Of a stretch of 14,392 nucleotides of DNA, positions 1-7,872 are shown one piece after another. The position numbers were made by a program, and so were the translations under genes. A model generated the notes under the pieces. That model worked only from the letters and a program-made list of their open reading frames with translations, was not told the origin of the DNA and did no database searches. The first letter of the stretch is position 1, and each line of letters begins with the position of its first letter. Origin of the DNA: Anaerolineaceae bacterium UBA5224 (GTDB taxonomy: Bacteria; Chloroflexota; Anaerolineae; Anaerolineales; Anaerolineaceae); NCBI GenBank assembly GCA_002409365.1, contig DHUW01000058.1, positions 1-14,392 of the forward strand, in the 5' to 3' direction.

Positions 1-2774
1 CCCCAGTTATCGCCAAGGCGGGCTTCGGTGAGGAGCGGAACCGAAAGCTTGTATGCCCCTTCCATCACCTCTTTGACCAACTTCGTGGCTTTCTCAAGCT
101 CATTATCCGGCACCTCAAAAATCAATTCATCATGCACCTGCAGGAGCATGCGGGTTTTGAGCCCGGTATCTTTCAACGCGGCTGGCAGGCGGAGCATCGC
201 CAGTTTGATGATATCGGCAGCGGAGCCCTGAACGGGAGCATTGATCGCTTCGCGTTCCTCCCTCTGACGGACCGCATAATTTGTTCCGGCAGCCAGGGCA
301 GGGAAGTAACGCCGACGCCCCAGGAGGGTCTCGACATAACCCTGACGGGTGGCTTCAAGCCGGGTGTTATCCAGCCATTTCTTTACTCTTGGGAACTCCT
401 TGAAGTATTCCCTGATGAAATTCTCTGCTTCTGCCAGGGTAAGGTCGGTTGTGCGGGTGAGACCGAAGGGGCTCATGCCGTAGATCAGCCCGAAGTTAAT
501 CGCCTTGGCATGCCGGCGCTGCTGCTTGGTGACTTCGTTTAATTGCACGTCTTCAATTGCCGCTGCAGTGGCAGCGTGAATATCCTGCCCCTGGTGGAAG
601 GCGTTCATCATGGCTTCATCCTGTGCCAGGTGGGCGACGATGCGCAGCTCGATTTGAGAATAATCGACTGCCAGCAGTTTATGCCCAGGTGCCGCAATAA
701 AACCCTGGCGCACCTTGCGCCCCATTTCAGTTCGAATGGGAATATTCTGCAAATTCGGATTCTGCGAGGCAATCCTCCCCGTTACTGTGCCGGTCTGATT
801 AAAAGTGGTGTGCACACGGCCAGTTTTGGGGTTCACCTGCCCTGGGAGGGCGTCCACGTAAGTGGATTGCAATTTGGAAAGCTCACGATACTCGAGGATC
901 ACATCGACCAGGGGGTGCATACCGCGCATCGATTCCAACACAGCAGCAGAAGTAGAATACTTGCCGCTGCTGGTTTTCTTGGACCGATCAGGCGGTTCCA
1001 GCCCAAGTTTATCAAACAGAATGTATGAAAGCTGCTGGGTGGAGTTCAAATTAAATTCCTCTCCTGCCAGTCGATAGACTTGTTCTGTCAGACGATCGAC
1101 ATCGCCTTTGAGGCTTTTTGAGAACGCTTCGAAAAGCGTGTCATCAAGCAAGATACCCGTTTCTTCCATACCAGCGAGTACGGGGATCAAAGGATTTTCC
1201 AGGTCACGATAGAGTTTTTCAGCAGCATGGGAACGCAAGTCTTCCTTCATGGGTCCCACCAGGCGCAAGGTCATTACGGCATCGGCGGCAGCATAGGCAG
1301 CGCATTGTTCGATGGGCACATCGTCCATGCAAATCTGGCTTTTGCCTTTCCCAATCAGTTCTTCGATCTCGGTCATTTGCACTCCCAGCCGGGCATTCGC
1401 CTGGGCTTTCAAACCCAGGTTGCGTGAAGTAGGGTCGATGACCCACTCAGCGATCATGGTGTCGAATGTGATGGGGCTTACTTCAAAACCAGCCTGGTGC
1501 AGGGCGATCAGGTCGAACTTGGCATTGTGAGCCACTTTTTCGATTTTCGGATCAACCAGGATCGACTGTAGTGCCGCCTTGATGACCCCAAGGTCAAGCT
1601 GCTGGCCGTTCTTATGCCCGATAGGGATGTAATAGCCTTTATTAGGGTCGGCAGCTAAAGAGATACCGACCAAATCTGCCTGCATGGGGTCCAACCCGGT
1701 CGTCTCCGTATCAAAAGCGATCATCGATGCTTGCTTGAGGTCATCGATCAGAGCATCCAATGTCTCAATGTTATCGACCGTCACTGCAGTAAAAGCAGGT
1801 TCTGGCTTGGTAACTTCCTTCAGCTGTAAGGTTTCTTCCGGGAAAAGCCTGCTTTGAATCCCATTCCGCCCGGTTATTGACGGCTGCAGGCGAGCGTTCA
1901 GCTTTTTAAGGCGGCTGATCAGAGTGCGGAATTCCAGTTCTTCGAAGAGATGCTCAACTTCGAGGGGTTCGAACTGGTCTGGTTTAGCTTGTTCAAGATC
2001 CAGGATAACCGGCAGATCTGTACGGATACGTGCCAGATCCTGGCTCAGGTAGGCAGCTTCCCGCCCTTCGCGCAGGGGTTTGTTGGCTCTGCCTTTGATG
2101 TTGTCAAGATGGGCGTAAATGTTATCGAGCGTGTCGTAGGTTTTCAACAGGTCAATGGCGGTCTTATCGCCAACGCCACGTACACCCGGAATGTTATCGG
2201 ATACATCACCAACTAACGCCTTATAATCCACGATTTGGTCAGGGCGGACACCCATCCGGGTGACCACATCTTCAGGGAAGTAATCCTGATCCTGCCCGCC
2301 TTTGCGGTCTGGTAATGAAACAATCACTGAGTTCGTCACCAACTGGAGCATGTCACGGTCACCTGATATGATCTTGACCCCCAAGCCCTTTTCCTGACTG
2401 GCCCAGCGAGCCAGACTACCAATAACATCATCTGCTTCGTAATTGTCAATTTCGATGCGTGGGATGTTGAAGCAATCCACCATCTCGCGGATACGTTCTA
2501 TCTGGACTCTCAGGTCGTCGGGCATTTTGGCACGTGTACCTTTATATTCTGTGTACATCTCGTGCCTGAAGGTACGCCCGGTGTCAAAACTGACTGCCAC
2601 ATAATCGGGTTCTTCCTGTTCGAACAAGCGGATCAAGCGGGTAGCAAAGCCGTATACGCCGGCTGTGGGTTCGCCTTTGCTCGTCGTCCAGTAGGTGGAG
2701 CTGCCAGCTGTGAGGGCAAAATAAGCCCGGTAAGCGATAGCATGACCGTCGAGTAAGTAGAGGATTTTAGGCAT
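1..2774 (-). CDS. polA: DNA polymerase I (5' nuclease, proofreading exonuclease, polymerase), C-terminus cut by window edge
   Basis: This is a family A DNA polymerase that fills gaps, removes primers and acts in repair in the cytoplasm. It starts at ATG 2774 (MPKILYLLDGHAIAYRAYFA), six bases after an AAGGAG ribosome site. The open frame runs 924 codons to the left edge and reaches LGDNWG, so only the last few residues are missing (E. coli PolA has 928). The N-terminal 5' nuclease shows FDTGRTFRHEMYTEYKG and YEADDVIG. The 3'-5' exonuclease is intact: DTETTG with D355 and E357, NAKFD, and YAAADA, so proofreading should be active. The polymerase shows motif A DYSQIELR (D704), motif B RRHAKAINFGLIYG and motif C VHDE (D882), almost matching E. 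coli numbering. A nearly identical copy of its first 48 codons lies at 8704-8847. Motifs were read directly from the reverse complement; the function is well established for the family. Confidence 0.97.
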   Translation of the reverse strand, partial: MPKILYLLDGHAIAYRAYFALTAGSSTYWTTSKGEPTAGVYGFATRLIRLFEQEEPDYVAVSFDTGRTFRHEMYTEYKGTRAKMPDDLRVQIERIREMVDCFNIPRIEIDNYEADDVIGSLARWASQEKGLGVKIISGDRDMLQLVTNSVIVSLPDRKGGQDQDYFPEDVVTRMGVRPDQIVDYKALVGDVSDNIPGVRGVGDKTAIDLLKTYDTLDNIYAHLDNIKGRANKPLREGREAAYLSQDLARIRTDLPVILDLEQAKPDQFEPLEVEHLFEELEFRTLISRLKKLNARLQPSITGRNGIQSRLFPEETLQLKEVTKPEPAFTAVTVDNIETLDALIDDLKQASMIAFDTETTGLDPMQADLVGISLAADPNKGYYIPIGHKNGQQLDLGVIKAALQSILVDPKIEKVAHNAKFDLIALHQAGFEVSPITFDTMIAEWVIDPTSRNLGLKAQANARLGVQMTEIEELIGKGKSQICMDDVPIEQCAAYAAADAVMTLRLVGPMKEDLRSHAAEKLYRDLENPLIPVLAGMEETGILLDDTLFEAFSKSLKGDVDRLTEQVYRLAGEEFNLNSTQQLSYILFDKLGLEPPDRSKKTSSGKYSTSAAVLESMRGMHPLVDVILEYRELSKLQSTYVDALPGQVNPKTGRVHTTFNQTGTVTGRIASQNPNLQNIPIRTEMGRKVRQGFIAAPGHKLLAVDYSQIELRIVAHLAQDEAMMNAFHQGQDIHAATAAAIEDVQLNEVTKQQRRHAKAINFGLIYGMSPFGLTRTTDLTLAEAENFIREYFKEFPRVKKWLDNTRLEATRQGYVETLLGRRRYFPALAAGTNYAVRQREEREAINAPVQGSAADIIKLAMLRLPAALKDTGLKTRMLLQVHDELIFEVPDNELEKATKLVKEVMEGAYKLSVPLLTEARLGDNW

Positions 2775-2812
2775 TGTTGACTCCTTATAGAAGGCTTAAT
2801 AATAGTATACCT
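2631..2812 (-). repeat. Direct repeat, copy 1: 5' end of intact polA with its RBS and -10 box
   Basis: This segment aligns without gaps to 8704-8885 in the same orientation. Over the 144 coding bases (2631-2774) I count three differences: two silent and one giving Ala17 to Val in the other copy. Over the 29 bases between start codon and -10 region I count about 14 differences, but the AAGGAG site is retained. The nine bases at 2804-2812 are then identical. Homology stops sharply at 2631 inside codon 48 of polA. The two copies bracket about 5.9 kb of DNA containing two operons. Confidence 0.9.
2781..2809 (-). promoter_or_regulatory. polA promoter -10 box and ribosome binding site
   Basis: On the minus strand a -10 like TATACT lies at 2809-2804 and an AAGGAG ribosome site at 2786-2781, six bases before the polA ATG. 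I see no convincing -35 box at the usual spacing. Both elements recur at exactly the same offset (6,073 bp) in the second polA 5' copy, and they are better conserved than the bases between them, which supports function. Confidence 0.6.
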
Positions 2813-3053
2813 TGCTGGGAAGTTTGGAAAGAAAGTTGTTTACTGGCGAATGATGATCGGCTGCGTATCCGCCGGAGTGGGGTTTTGAGATGAATGGACT
2901 TTCCAGGCCGATGAATGCAAAGGAAAAGGTCATGTTCTGCATCGTTAGAATGACGGGACTTCAAATCGTTGGCAGTCAGATCCAGGACGAAAGCCGCAAT
3001 AATTATATATACATGTATAACTTGTATATTAATAAAGTTGTTGTATCTTGATA
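2813..3053. other. Intergenic region upstream of polA and the MFS operon, with a perfect palindrome
   Basis: I see no credible gene here. Small open frames on both strands lack ribosome sites and recognisable protein character. The right part is strongly AT-rich and holds the perfect 12-base palindrome TATACATGTATA at 3008-3019, followed by a similar half-site TTGTATAT at 3022-3029. The stretch lies between divergent genes (polA leftward, transporter rightward), so a regulator could act here. A short block around 2848-2885 loosely resembles 8907-8942 (shared GGAGTG and nearby bases), which may be a decayed extension of the polA-upstream duplication. Confidence 0.5.
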
Positions 3054-3081
3054 TTGACAATATTATCTTTTTTGCTAAAAT
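3051..3081 (+). promoter_or_regulatory. Sigma70 promoter of the transporter/aminotransferase operon, -35 inside a palindrome
   Basis: A perfect -35 TTGACA at 3054-3059 is followed after 16 bases by TAAAAT at 3076-3081. A TG at 3073-3074 makes an extended -10. The -35 sits inside the perfect inverted repeat ATATTG-A-CAATAT at 3051-3063, so a dimeric repressor bound there would block the polymerase. The boxes are seen directly; the repressor is inferred. Confidence 0.75.
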
Positions 3082-3238
3082 TTTCACAAATCTTGATGAT
3101 CTTCCCAAAGGAGATATTGTTCAAGCGGACTCCTTCGTGATCACCGGCTGCTGGTTGAGCCTCACATGATAGAGAGTCTTTTTTTTGATATCTGCTTCGA
3201 ATTGATTCAAGATAATAAAAAAATGCAAAGGATTATGT
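3082..3238 (+). promoter_or_regulatory. Long 5' leader of the transporter mRNA with possible hairpins
   Basis: The predicted transcript carries about 150 untranslated bases. AAGGAG at 3108-3113 can pair with CTCCTT at 3130-3135, and a small ACCGG/CTGGT hairpin follows at about 3142-3154. The AAGGAG could also serve a very short leader peptide, because a frame in the following region ends at TGA 3167-3169. I do not recognise a known riboswitch class. The real ribosome site of the transporter, AAAGGA at 3227-3232, lies six bases before its ATG. Confidence 0.3.
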
Positions 3239-4537
3239 ATGACAAGAGAAAAAGGGTTTTACGGTATTCGGATTGTTATCGGATCTTTACTGCTCACGAT
3301 CTTCAGTATGGCCATTATCAACAATGCCTCTTCGTTTTTCATGCAGCCAATTTGCGATACCCTTGGATTCACAGTTGCGGAATTTTCTGCAGCCTACTCC
3401 ATGGCAGCACTTGGAGCAGCTGCAGGCGCGATGTTGGCAGGTACATTGATCCAAAAAATGCCTATCCGTGTCATGATGACCATCGGAGCGATTGGTACCG
3501 CATTGGGTTTTGCGGGCATGTCCCTTGCCACCAATATGTGGCACTTTTATGTGCTATTTTTCATAGCCGATTGCTCGATGGCACTGATCACAAACGTGCC
3601 TATCGCCACTATGCTGAGCAATTGGTATAAGGATAAACGCGGCACAATGACCGGCCTGGTTTTTGCAGGCTCAGGTCTGGGCGCTATGATTTTCGCTCCT
3701 CTGACTGAGTATTTGATCGCCAATGTAGGATGGCAAACAACGGCAATGATCAATGGTGGAATCATTCTTGCGACAGCGCTTCCGGTATCATTGTTGGTAT
3801 TCTATAAATCCCCGGCCGATATCGGTCAAAAACCATTTACGTATCCTGAGGGATCTCCCGAAGCGATAAAAGCTGCTGCCGCATCTAATGATAACAAAGA
3901 AAAAGCGATGAGCAGTGACCCGGACGCAGGTCTGACCAGGAAAGAGGCTTTTGCTTCCCCCGCGTTTTGGCTCTTGGCAGCAGGCTTGCTGTTTATGGGC
4001 TTTATGTGCTCAGGTGTTATGGTACATATTCCTACCTACCTGGGTCAACTGGGAATGAATGCAGGTTTTGTTATGGCTTTGCTGGCAATCGCCAGTTTAG
4101 TAGGAACATTCGCTTCCGGCTATTTGATGGACAAAATTGGACTGGTCAAAGTTCTTTTGTTCTGTGGCATCTCTTTCAGTCTGGGAATGGTCTTCCTGTT
4201 TTTTACCAAATACACATTAGTGTTTGCTTTTCTCATGTCCATATTCGTGGGGCTGAGCGTTTGCATTGCCAAGGTCGGCCCGCCAATGCTCACTTCATCT
4301 ATTTTCGGCATGAAAGACTATTCATTCCTTTATGGTCTCAACTATACGTTGTTCTTAATCGGTGCCGTGATTGGGCCGGTTGCCTGTGGCATTATATACC
4401 AGGCAAATGAAGATTACGGACCTGTTTGGCTGATCAACATCGCCATTGCCGCAGGTATGTTTATCTTCTCTACACTCGCGTTAAAGGCCGGTAGCACGGT
4501 CCTTAATAGATCCACTGAACAAGTGGCAAACGCTTAA
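3239..4537 (+). CDS. MFS transporter, oxalate/formate antiporter-like (OFA/monocarboxylate type)
   Basis: This 432-residue inner-membrane protein has the length and hydrophobic pattern of a 12-helix major facilitator: two six-helix halves joined by a charged loop at roughly residues 190-240. Family marks include the loop GTLIQKMPIR between helices 2 and 3, its counterpart GYLMDKIG in the second half, and NWYKDKRGTMTGLVFAGSG near residue 130. The last resembles the NWY-KRG-G-AG-G signature common in the oxalate/formate and monocarboxylate group. The start at 3239 follows AAAGGA by six bases. It is the first gene of an operon with the aminotransferase 34 bases downstream, so its substrate is probably the amine or amino acid that enzyme uses, or the product keto acid in exchange. 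That substrate is inferred; the sequence does not show it. Confidence 0.88.
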   Translation: MTREKGFYGIRIVIGSLLLTIFSMAIINNASSFFMQPICDTLGFTVAEFSAAYSMAALGAAAGAMLAGTLIQKMPIRVMMTIGAIGTALGFAGMSLATNMWHFYVLFFIADCSMALITNVPIATMLSNWYKDKRGTMTGLVFAGSGLGAMIFAPLTEYLIANVGWQTTAMINGGIILATALPVSLLVFYKSPADIGQKPFTYPEGSPEAIKAAAASNDNKEKAMSSDPDAGLTRKEAFASPAFWLLAAGLLFMGFMCSGVMVHIPTYLGQLGMNAGFVMALLAIASLVGTFASGYLMDKIGLVKVLLFCGISFSLGMVFLFFTKYTLVFAFLMSIFVGLSVCIAKVGPPMLTSSIFGMKDYSFLYGLNYTLFLIGAVIGPVACGIIYQANEDYGPVWLINIAIAAGMFIFSTLALKAGSTVLNRSTEQVANA

Positions 4538-4571
4538 AAAACAAAAAAACACAAAAAGGAGAAGTTCAATA

Positions 4572-5930
4572 ATGTCAACAGAAAAGCAAGCATGGGAATC
4601 TCATCCAAATATCTTTTTATCCAATTGGCGGAACGACACCATCAAGCTGGTCAAAGGAAAAGGTTTTTATCAATGGGATTTGAATGGGACCAAGTACATC
4701 GACTCGTGCTCTGGTGCAGTGAACGCTTCACTGGGGTATGGACGAGAAGATATGGCAGAAGTCCTGAAAAATCAGGCACTGGAGTTAGGATACCTTACCA
4801 GATTCACTTCAGTACCTCCGATCCTGGACGAATGCTCCACACGTCTGGCAGAATACACCGGTATGGATCGCTTCTTCCTCACTTCTGGAGGCTCGGAAGC
4901 TGTAGAAATGGCAGTGCGTATTGCCAAAGCCTACTGGGTGCATGAGGGATATCCCACTAAGAATAAGATCATGTCCCGTTGGTTGAGCTACCATGGTAAC
5001 ACCTATGCCACCGCTTGTTTCGGTGGAAACCTTGCACGAAAAAATGACCTTTCCGCCTACGCCTTCGACGAAGGACACATCCATGCACCTACATGCTACC
5101 ATTGCCCCTTCGGCAAAAAACCAGGTGAATGCAATTTCGAATGTGCCAACGAACTGGAAGACGCCCTGATCAATAAGGGCCCTAATAACTATGCTGCCTT
5201 CCTGATGGAGCCAATTGGTGGCACAACCACTGCTGCCATGACCCCTCCTGTTGGTTATGTTCAGAGAATTCGCGAGATTTGCGACAAATACAACATCCTG
5301 ATCATCGCTGACGAAGTTCTTGCCGGGTTTGGCCGTGCAGGAAAACCGCTGTCCATGGACTGGTATGGCATTAAACCTGACATCTGCTCGATTGCAAAAT
5401 GTATGTCCGGTGGCTATTTCCCTGTAGGTGCTGCAGCCGTTTCACAAAAAGTTTCCGACGTCTTCAAACGAGTTGGTCACTACTATGCTGGCTTTACCTG
5501 GGCAGGTAACCCCTTGGCTTGTGCAGTCACGATCGAGACCATGAATATCATGGAACGTGAAAACATGATGGAAAACATCAACGTCCAGGGCGATTACCTG
5601 ATGGAAGAACTGATCAAGATGCGCGACCGCCATCCTATTATCGGCGATGTCCGTGGTCATGGTTTGTTGATCGGTGTAGAACTGGTCAAGGATCATGCAA
5701 CACGCACCTGCTTGCCCAACGAACAGATGGCACTTATGAAACTCATGAGAAACGGCTATGCAAACCAGGTTGTACTCGAGGCTGCATCAGGCAAGATGAA
5801 GAATGGTGTGGAAGGCGAAGCCTTTATCCTGGCACCGTACTTCGGAGTTACCCGTTCTGAAATTGATGAACTGTTAGGAAAATTGGACAAGATCTTCAGC
5901 GATACAGAAGCACAGTTGGATTTTAACTAA
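4572..5930 (+). CDS. Class III PLP-dependent aminotransferase (omega-aminotransferase type)
   Basis: This 452-residue fold-type I enzyme moves an amino group to a keto acid through a pyridoxal phosphate Schiff base. Readable marks are SGGSEA at 105-110 (phosphate binding), SYHG at 139-142 (ring stacking), D247 in IIADEVLAGFGR (ring nitrogen), K276 in ICSIAKCMSGGY (Schiff base lysine) and FTWAGNP at 308-314. A cysteine-rich insert (CYHCPFGKKPGECNFEC, 175-191) recalls the CxxCPF segment of omega-amino-acid and taurine:pyruvate type members. The length is normal for the family and all key residues are present, so it should be active. ATG 4572 follows AAGGAG by ten bases, and only 34 bases separate it from the transporter, so they are almost certainly cotranscribed. 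The exact substrate (beta-alanine, taurine, GABA, a diamine) cannot be decided here. Confidence 0.92.
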   Translation: MSTEKQAWESHPNIFLSNWRNDTIKLVKGKGFYQWDLNGTKYIDSCSGAVNASLGYGREDMAEVLKNQALELGYLTRFTSVPPILDECSTRLAEYTGMDRFFLTSGGSEAVEMAVRIAKAYWVHEGYPTKNKIMSRWLSYHGNTYATACFGGNLARKNDLSAYAFDEGHIHAPTCYHCPFGKKPGECNFECANELEDALINKGPNNYAAFLMEPIGGTTTAAMTPPVGYVQRIREICDKYNILIIADEVLAGFGRAGKPLSMDWYGIKPDICSIAKCMSGGYFPVGAAAVSQKVSDVFKRVGHYYAGFTWAGNPLACAVTIETMNIMERENMMENINVQGDYLMEELIKMRDRHPIIGDVRGHGLLIGVELVKDHATRTCLPNEQMALMKLMRNGYANQVVLEAASGKMKNGVEGEAFILAPYFGVTRSEIDELLGKLDKIFSDTEAQLDFN

Positions 5931-5985
5931 GACTTCAAAGATACTGAGCAGTCGCCATTAATTACGGCGAACCAATAAATATACT

Positions 5986-6015
5986 GGCAGCGGCTTCCTC
6001 GCCGCTGCCTTTTTT
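5986..6015 (+). terminator. Strong intrinsic terminator of the transporter/aminotransferase operon
   Basis: GGCAGCGGC (5986-5994) pairs perfectly with GCCGCTGCC (6001-6009) around a six-base loop and is followed by six T residues (6010-6015). It lies 55 bases after the aminotransferase stop. A weaker hairpin, TCGCC/GGCGA, precedes it at 5952-5970. Confidence 0.93.
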
Positions 6016-6156
6016 ACGAAATGTCGCTGGACCTGTCAGAAACTTGAAAACCTGGACTTCATTTTCGATGTTTTTACTCATTGATTTTTCATATAAACCA
6101 TCACTATTTGCTGATAATATTTGAGATTTTATAATCAATTTTCGGCTGAAAACATA

Positions 6157-6194
6157 TATAATAATTCCATTCAACTTGTTACCTTATCAGGAGG
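6157..6194 (+). promoter_or_regulatory. Putative promoter -10 and ribosome site of the membrane-protein operon
   Basis: After the terminator, an AT-rich stretch holds TATAAT at 6157-6162, with no good -35 at standard spacing. AGGAGG at 6189-6194 is a strong Shine-Dalgarno sequence but sits 14 bases before the chosen TTG 6209; AAGGA at 6200-6204 is closer. A transcript starting near 6169 would leave no room for a ribosome site before the earlier TTG at 6176, which argues for the downstream start. Nothing else is seen in 6016-6156. Confidence 0.4.
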
Positions 6195-6208
6195 CGAATA
6201 AGGATTTA

Positions 6209-6994
6209 TTGGCAGGTAGTGTAACACCAGCAGAGGGGGAATCTACTGTACGAACATATCATTGCACTTATTATCGAGAAAAATCATTAGGTCTCAAAGA
6301 GGGAGGATTCCTCGGAATTACCAACAAGAGAGTGATCTTTCAGGCAGCCGGAGAAACGAAGGCGGGGCGTTCTGTCATCCAAAGCGAAGTCCCCATCGCC
6401 GATGTCTCGGGGATTAATAGCTTCAAGGGCAATTATTTCAATATCTTTGCCTTCCTGGGAGCTCTTATCCTTGCTGCCATGGCAATAACACTCGTACCAT
6501 TAATTCTGACTGGAATTAGCTATGCTCTCGAGTCTTACACCTTTTTTAAGGTGCTTAGCTGGTTGATAGCACTTGGTGGTCTCATTGGCTCGTTTTTTGT
6601 TTCTATCAAAACGATCTGGCGTACTTTCCTGGTAGGAGTATCGGCAGGAGCACTCCTGGCATTGGCAGGCGGTGGAATCCTGGATACTTTTATAGGATTC
6701 GGAGGAGGAGGTGGTGATATTTGGATTCAGCTGCTAATACTGATCACTTTAATCTATTTGCTTGTATGTGCAGCATGGTATGCCCGTAAGCCAACTTTTT
6801 CTCTGGATATAAGTTCAAGTGGTGGATCCAGCACACCGATCCACATTGCCAGTGTTGGTGGTTTCATGAATATGTCAACCATACCGAATGCGCTGCCAGG
6901 CGAGGACTCTGAAAAAATGCTGCACGAGATTGGCGCGCTAATCACAGACATTCAGACACTTGGCGATTATGGGATCGCCAAGTGGAAGAATTGA
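6209..6994 (+). CDS. Four-TM membrane protein with N-terminal TNKRVIF (PH-like) domain, paralog A
   Basis: I do not recognise a named family. The protein has 261 residues. A soluble N-terminal part (1-77) contains GGFLGITNKRVIF, a motif seen in bacterial PH-like and GRAM-like domains, followed by SEVPIADV. Four hydrophobic segments lie at about 78-107, 112-133, 139-163 and 170-190, with a glycine-rich turn (GFGGGGGD) before the last. A short tail ends in ALITDIQTLGDYGIAKWKN. The next gene encodes a clear paralog with the same architecture. I chose TTG 6209 because it places TNKR at residue 38 and SEVPI at 59, exactly as in that paralog, whose ATG is secure; a TTG at 6176 would add 11 residues without counterpart. 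It is first in an operon with 14 bases to the next gene. A membrane-associated sensor or scaffold is a guess. Confidence 0.75.
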   Translation: MAGSVTPAEGESTVRTYHCTYYREKSLGLKEGGFLGITNKRVIFQAAGETKAGRSVIQSEVPIADVSGINSFKGNYFNIFAFLGALILAAMAITLVPLILTGISYALESYTFFKVLSWLIALGGLIGSFFVSIKTIWRTFLVGVSAGALLALAGGGILDTFIGFGGGGGDIWIQLLILITLIYLLVCAAWYARKPTFSLDISSSGGSSTPIHIASVGGFMNMSTIPNALPGEDSEKMLHEIGALITDIQTLGDYGIAKWKN

Positions 6995-7008
6995 CCTGGA
7001 GGTTAGTC

Positions 7009-7851
7009 ATGGAACGGAAGATCGTCGAATTTTCAGAGGGCGAATTCGTTATCCGCAGCTATCAATGTTCTGTACAAAAAGCTATCTTTTCACAGGCAAG
7101 CGATGGATACCTGCAGGTTACGAACAAACGTGTTATTTATGCTAACAGCACCAAATCTGGCGGGTCGAGCAACCTCTTGGTTTCCGAAGTGCCGATTGAG
7201 GATGTGGGATCGATTTCTTCCTATATTGGAAAATCGTTGAACATCTTTTTTCTTTTGTTGTTTGCCATCTTCATGACATTAATTGCATCCGCTGCCAGCG
7301 ATGTTTTGCCCGAATGGATGACCCATTGGTTATTTGGCTTTTTCTTGATGCTGCCTTTCATTGTTATTTGGTTGATGGAGAAAAACATACTCAACCAGGA
7401 TATCTTCGAAAGGGTTATGAACAATCTTGAAATGGACAAGGAAAAGCGCCGCACAATCAGGCAGCCAGACGCAACCCTGCGAAATATCCTTCAAATTGTA
7501 TTTATAATTGGTTTAGTACTGTTTATTGTGGGGCTGATGGATGGGGGAGGTTTGTACATTTTTATTTTGCCCCTGGCAGTATTCGCTTTAGCCTATCTCT
7601 GGGTTTTTAGTTTTCAGAATGAATTTGGGCTATCAGTTTCAACCCGCTCTGCGTCTGGGTCTGGCTTAACCATCAGATTGAATAATTTCCTATCACTGCT
7701 TGGCAAGAATCCCTCTACGCCTGGAAAAATTGTGCCTACAACGGATTCCTATACTGTGGCCAAAGATCTGGGAGCTTTGGTGTTGGATTTACAACAGGCT
7801 GGCGATCTTGCGGTCGAAAAATGGTCAAACCGCTCAGCCGCCGTCGGTTGA
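7009..7851 (+). CDS. Four-TM membrane protein with N-terminal TNKRVIY (PH-like) domain, paralog B
   Basis: This 280-residue protein is a diverged tandem paralog of the preceding one. Shared marks are EGE-(V/I)R-Y-C near residue 15, GYLQVTNKRVIY at 33-44, SEVPIEDV at 59-66 and NIF at 78-80. Four hydrophobic segments (about 80-97, 106-123, 160-177, 182-201) and a tail like LGALVLDLQQAGDLAVEKW also correspond. Unlike paralog A it has a charged loop at about 124-156 between helices 2 and 3 (NNLEMDKEKRRTIRQ) in place of a hydrophobic stretch. ATG 7009 has a fine GGAGG site (6998-7002) six bases upstream. Two copies with conserved ends but different centres suggest a heterodimer or specialised duplicate. 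No catalytic motif is visible, and the function is unknown. Confidence 0.8.
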   Translation: MERKIVEFSEGEFVIRSYQCSVQKAIFSQASDGYLQVTNKRVIYANSTKSGGSSNLLVSEVPIEDVGSISSYIGKSLNIFFLLLFAIFMTLIASAASDVLPEWMTHWLFGFFLMLPFIVIWLMEKNILNQDIFERVMNNLEMDKEKRRTIRQPDATLRNILQIVFIIGLVLFIVGLMDGGGLYIFILPLAVFALAYLWVFSFQNEFGLSVSTRSASGSGLTIRLNNFLSLLGKNPSTPGKIVPTTDSYTVAKDLGALVLDLQQAGDLAVEKWSNRSAAVG

Positions 7852-7872
7852 TCTTGATGTTGAGGTAAACAG

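Noticed and set aside
132..1530. Several plus-strand open frames of 66-161 codons within the polA region
   Set aside because: They are antisense shadows of polA, with no ribosome sites and no protein-like composition.
2562..2756. Plus-strand frame opposite the polA start
   Set aside because: It is antisense to a conserved enzyme and not a gene. It matters only because its duplicate supplies the foreign tail of the gene at 8272.
6176..6208. Earlier TTG start for paralog A at 6176
   Set aside because: It would sit about seven bases from the predicted transcript start with no ribosome site, and the extra residues have no counterpart in paralog B.
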